A stretch of 64,000 nt of DNA from CAVTQY01 sp963736975. Its GTDB lineage: Bacteria > Pseudomonadota > Alphaproteobacteria > Acetobacterales > Acetobacteraceae. Made by a program: the position numbers and the translations under genes. Positions 62,316 to 64,000 of the stretch are shown here, in pieces. The stretch's first letter is position 1. Every line of letters begins with the position of its first letter. Location: positions 868,001 through 932,000 of the forward strand of contig CAVTQY010000002.1 of the NCBI GenBank assembly GCA_963736975.1, written 5' to 3'. The notes beneath the pieces are model-generated. The model was not told where the DNA came from and searched no databases. It saw nothing but the letters and a program-made list of their open reading frames with translations.

Positions 62316-62675
62316 ATGGACAGCAATCAGGCCGTGCAAGCCATCGCGGCACTCGCGCACGAAACGCGCCTCGCGCTCTTCCGGATGCTCGTCGAGCGCG
62401 GGCCGGAGGGTCTTTCCGCCGGCGTCATCGCCGACCGCCTTGGGGTGCCGCCGTCGTCGCTGACCTTCCATGTGCAACATCTTCACCGGGCCGGGCTCAT
62501 CACGCAGCGGCGGCTGAGCCGGCAACTCATTTATGCCGCCGACTTCGCGGCGATGAACGGCTTGATTGGCTTTCTCACCGAGAACTGCTGCGGCCGGGGT
62601 ACGGCTGTCTGTGCACCCGCCTGCCGCCCCGATGCGGACGCCATCTCGACGAGCTCCAGAAACAGGGTCGCCTGA
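62316..62675 (+). CDS. arsR: ArsR-family metalloregulator
   Basis: 119-aa winged-helix repressor, expected to leave DNA on binding arsenite/antimonite. HTH motif: GLSAGVIADRLGVPPSSLTFHVQHLHRAGLI spans residues 32-62 (key part VPPSSLTFHVQHL). The usual alpha-3 ELCVCDL metal box is missing. Instead a C-terminal cluster, ENCCGRG then VCAPAC, supplies four to five cysteines, an alternative inducer-site arrangement known in some ArsR subgroups. ATG at 62316 gives the standard N-terminus (SNQAVQAIAALAHETRLALF). arsM follows after 12 bases. Confidence 0.88.
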   Translation: MDSNQAVQAIAALAHETRLALFRMLVERGPEGLSAGVIADRLGVPPSSLTFHVQHLHRAGLITQRRLSRQLIYAADFAAMNGLIGFLTENCCGRGTAVCAPACRPDADAISTSSRNRVA

Positions 62676-62687
62676 AAGGACATGCTC

Positions 62688-63498
62688 ATGGACACAACTG
62701 AGATCAAGGAAATGGTGCGCGCTCGCTATGGCAGCATCGCCGCGGGCACGGTTTCAGATTGCTGCGCGCCGTCCTGCTGCGACGCAGCGGCTGCGCCCAT
62801 CGCCGATAGTAAGTCGTTGCGGATGGGCTATTCCGCCGCCGAGCTGGCGGCCGTGCCAGAGGGCGCGAATCTCGGCCTCGGCTGCGGCAACCCGCAGGCC
62901 ATCGCGGCCATGAAACCGGGCGAGGTCGTCGTCGATCTCGGCAGCGGTGCCGGTTTCGACTGTCTGCTCGCGGCCAAACAGGTCGGTCCAACCGGGCGCG
63001 TGATCGGCGTCGATATGACGCATGAGATGCTCAATAAGGCGCGCGAGAACGCCACCAATGTTGGGGCCGGCAACGTGGAATTCCGGCTCGGCGAGATTGA
63101 GCACCTGCCGATCGCCGACAACACGGCCGATGTGATCCTGTTCGAACTGCGTCATCAACCTGGTGCCGGACAAGGCGCAGGTGTTCCGTGAAGCGTTCCG
63201 TGTGTTGAAGCCCGGCGGCCGCCTGGCGATCTCCGACGTGGTGAACACCGCGCCTTTGTCGCCCGAGCTTGCCGCCGATCGCGCGCTCATTTGCGGGTGC
63301 GTGGTCGGGGCTGCCCCGGCACATCAGATTGAGAAGTGGCTTGCGGATGCCGGCTTCATCGGCATCCGTGTGACGGTCAAACCTGAAAGCCGCGAGATGA
63401 TCGCGAGCTGGGCACCCGGCCGCGGGGTCGAGAATTACGTTACGTCTGCGATCATCGGGGGATCGAAGCCCGTGGCGTGCGCTCGAAAAGCTGCTTAG
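62688..63498 (+). pseudogene. arsM: Arsenite S-adenosylmethionine methyltransferase ArsM, frameshifted
   Basis: Methylates arsenite to methylarsenicals using SAM and thiols; detoxification. About 270 codons. The first frame has IKEMVRARYGSIA, SDCCAPSCCDAA (cysteine-rich), LGLGCGNPQAIA, VVDLGSGAGFDCLLAA (SAM motif) and ends NTADVIL near 63140. One frame over it continues SNCVINLVPDKAQVFREAFR, VLKPGGRLAISDVV and ICGCVVGA (third arsenic-binding Cys) and ends at 63498. Removing one T from 63141-63142 restores SNCVINL, the canonical element. The last ten residues end in CARKAA. ATG at 62688 has AAAGGA seven bases upstream. Likely a sequencing error because every ArsM motif is intact. Confidence 0.85.
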
Positions 63499-63783
63499 CG
63501 ATGGCAACTCCATGGTTTTAGACAAAAACTCCTGTCATCCGTGCCGGTGCGGTCCACTCCGTTTCGCGCTCGATGGTTGCGATCTTGATGTGGTAGTGGG
63601 CTGAAGATCTCGCGCTTGCCGCGCTGCGGCAGGACGTCATGGTTGCCGCAGCGGCAGCCCTAGCATCGCCCGCAGTTTCGTCTCTGGTCCAGCTGCTGCC
63701 TCGCCGGTGGGCGTCGCCGGAAAACAATGGTTGGCGCCGGCAGAATGGGGCAAGCTTAAGGGATCCTGAGGGGAGAAGCCAGA
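63499..63783. other. Intergenic region without recognised gene
   Basis: 285 bases between arsM and the following binding-protein gene. A 69-codon minus-strand open frame (63518-63727) shows no family features. I see no convincing hairpin or operator. GAGGGGAG just before 63784 is a good ribosome binding site for the next gene. Confidence 0.5.
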
Positions 63784-64000
63784 ATGTTGCATCGGCGCCA
63801 GTTACTTACAGTTGCGGCTGGTACAGCGCTCGCGCTGGGCTCGCGCGCTGGGCGCACATCGCCAACCGACAGCGACCTGCTGCGCGTGGTACCGTTCTCC
63901 GAGCCGACGATCTTCGACCCTGTCGTGACTGGCTTCTACTCCACGACCAACGCTGCGCTGATGATCTACGACACGCTGTTCAGTTGGGACGCCAACATGG
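63784..64000 (+). CDS. Peptide-type ABC transporter substrate-binding protein (3' end outside window)
   Basis: Only the first 72 codons are visible. The start MLHRRQLLTVAAGTALALG is a Tat-like or Sec signal (RRQLL motif). It is followed by LLRVVPFSEPTIFDPV and TTNAALMIYDTLFSWDAN, the N-terminal pattern of SBP_bac_5 periplasmic binding proteins, which collect oligopeptides, opines or similar solutes. GAGGGGAG lies about 11 bases upstream of the ATG. Distinct in sequence from the binding protein at 33.9 kb. Confidence 0.8.
   Translation, partial: MLHRRQLLTVAAGTALALGSRAGRTSPTDSDLLRVVPFSEPTIFDPVVTGFYSTTNAALMIYDTLFSWDANM

Noticed and set aside
63518..63727. 69-codon minus-strand frame as a small gene or insertion-sequence remnant
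   Set aside because: Composition is compatible with noise; no transposase motif, terminal repeats or ribosome binding site found.
1..64000. CRISPR array, rRNA or tRNA genes
   Set aside because: No regularly spaced direct repeats and no rRNA or tRNA-like sequence noticed on either strand.

Overview
The window is high-GC DNA with densely packed genes, short operons and frequent ATGA start/stop overlaps. Gene content points to an alphaproteobacterium, probably Rhodospirillales/Acetobacteraceae-like: an EipB-type envelope protein, neighbouring rnd and aspS, ehu ectoine uptake, a GbcA-like Rieske oxygenase, and PEP-CTERM-type surface proteins. Taxonomy is inference; there is no rRNA or tRNA here.

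Layout. 1-2849: ehuBCDA ectoine/hydroxyectoine ABC importer (ehuB cut by the window edge). 3058-8728: fumC, a ThrE-type exporter, nucleoside hydrolase, EEP-family hydrolase, D-2-hydroxyacid dehydrogenase. 8729-10258: a broken HNH endonuclease gene flanked by dispersed repeats. 10259-13477: ureohydrolase, NAD(P)-binding protein, SDR and gluconokinase. 13515-20516: three tandem paralogous PEP-CTERM proteins, translationally coupled to a phosphatase-TPR-sulfotransferase gene, and a divergent trypsin-like protease. 20588-29420: gamma-carbonic-anhydrase-like protein, Phd/VapC toxin-antitoxin, 2-hydroxyacyl-CoA lyase-like enzyme with two acyl-CoA dehydrogenases, a GbsR-like regulator with a membrane methyltransferase, TonB-like protein, another sorted surface protein. 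29574-39539: catabolic island with a Rieske oxygenase, a two-subunit FAD amine dehydrogenase and a peptide-type ABC importer. 40370-48654: the most notable locus, a fluoride riboswitch followed by six genes for a complex-I/hydrogenase-4-like membrane complex whose large subunit has lost all four NiFe-site cysteines, then crcB and a DUF190 gene. 48822-64000: acid-sugar dehydratase, HEPN-like protein, flavin-binding protein, broken sulfotransferase and pterin dehydratase, rnd/aspS, eipB, marC, a hybrid sensor kinase, a MetE-like gene, arsR-arsM and the start of another peptide-binding protein.

How it fits together. The fluoride riboswitch and the fluoride channel CrcB bracket the hydrogenase-like genes in one co-directional run, so the complex is best read as part of a fluoride (or HF/proton) stress response rather than as a hydrogenase. 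The 29.6-39.5 kb island reads as import and oxidative dealkylation of an N-methylated amine, betaine or opine-like compound.

Caution about sequence quality. At least eleven genes, including the normally essential aspS, are split by single-base frameshifts, several at homopolymers, and two neighbouring genes carry in-frame stop codons. Most frameshifts are more likely consensus errors than real pseudogenes. I give the full span of each broken gene and say where the frame changes.
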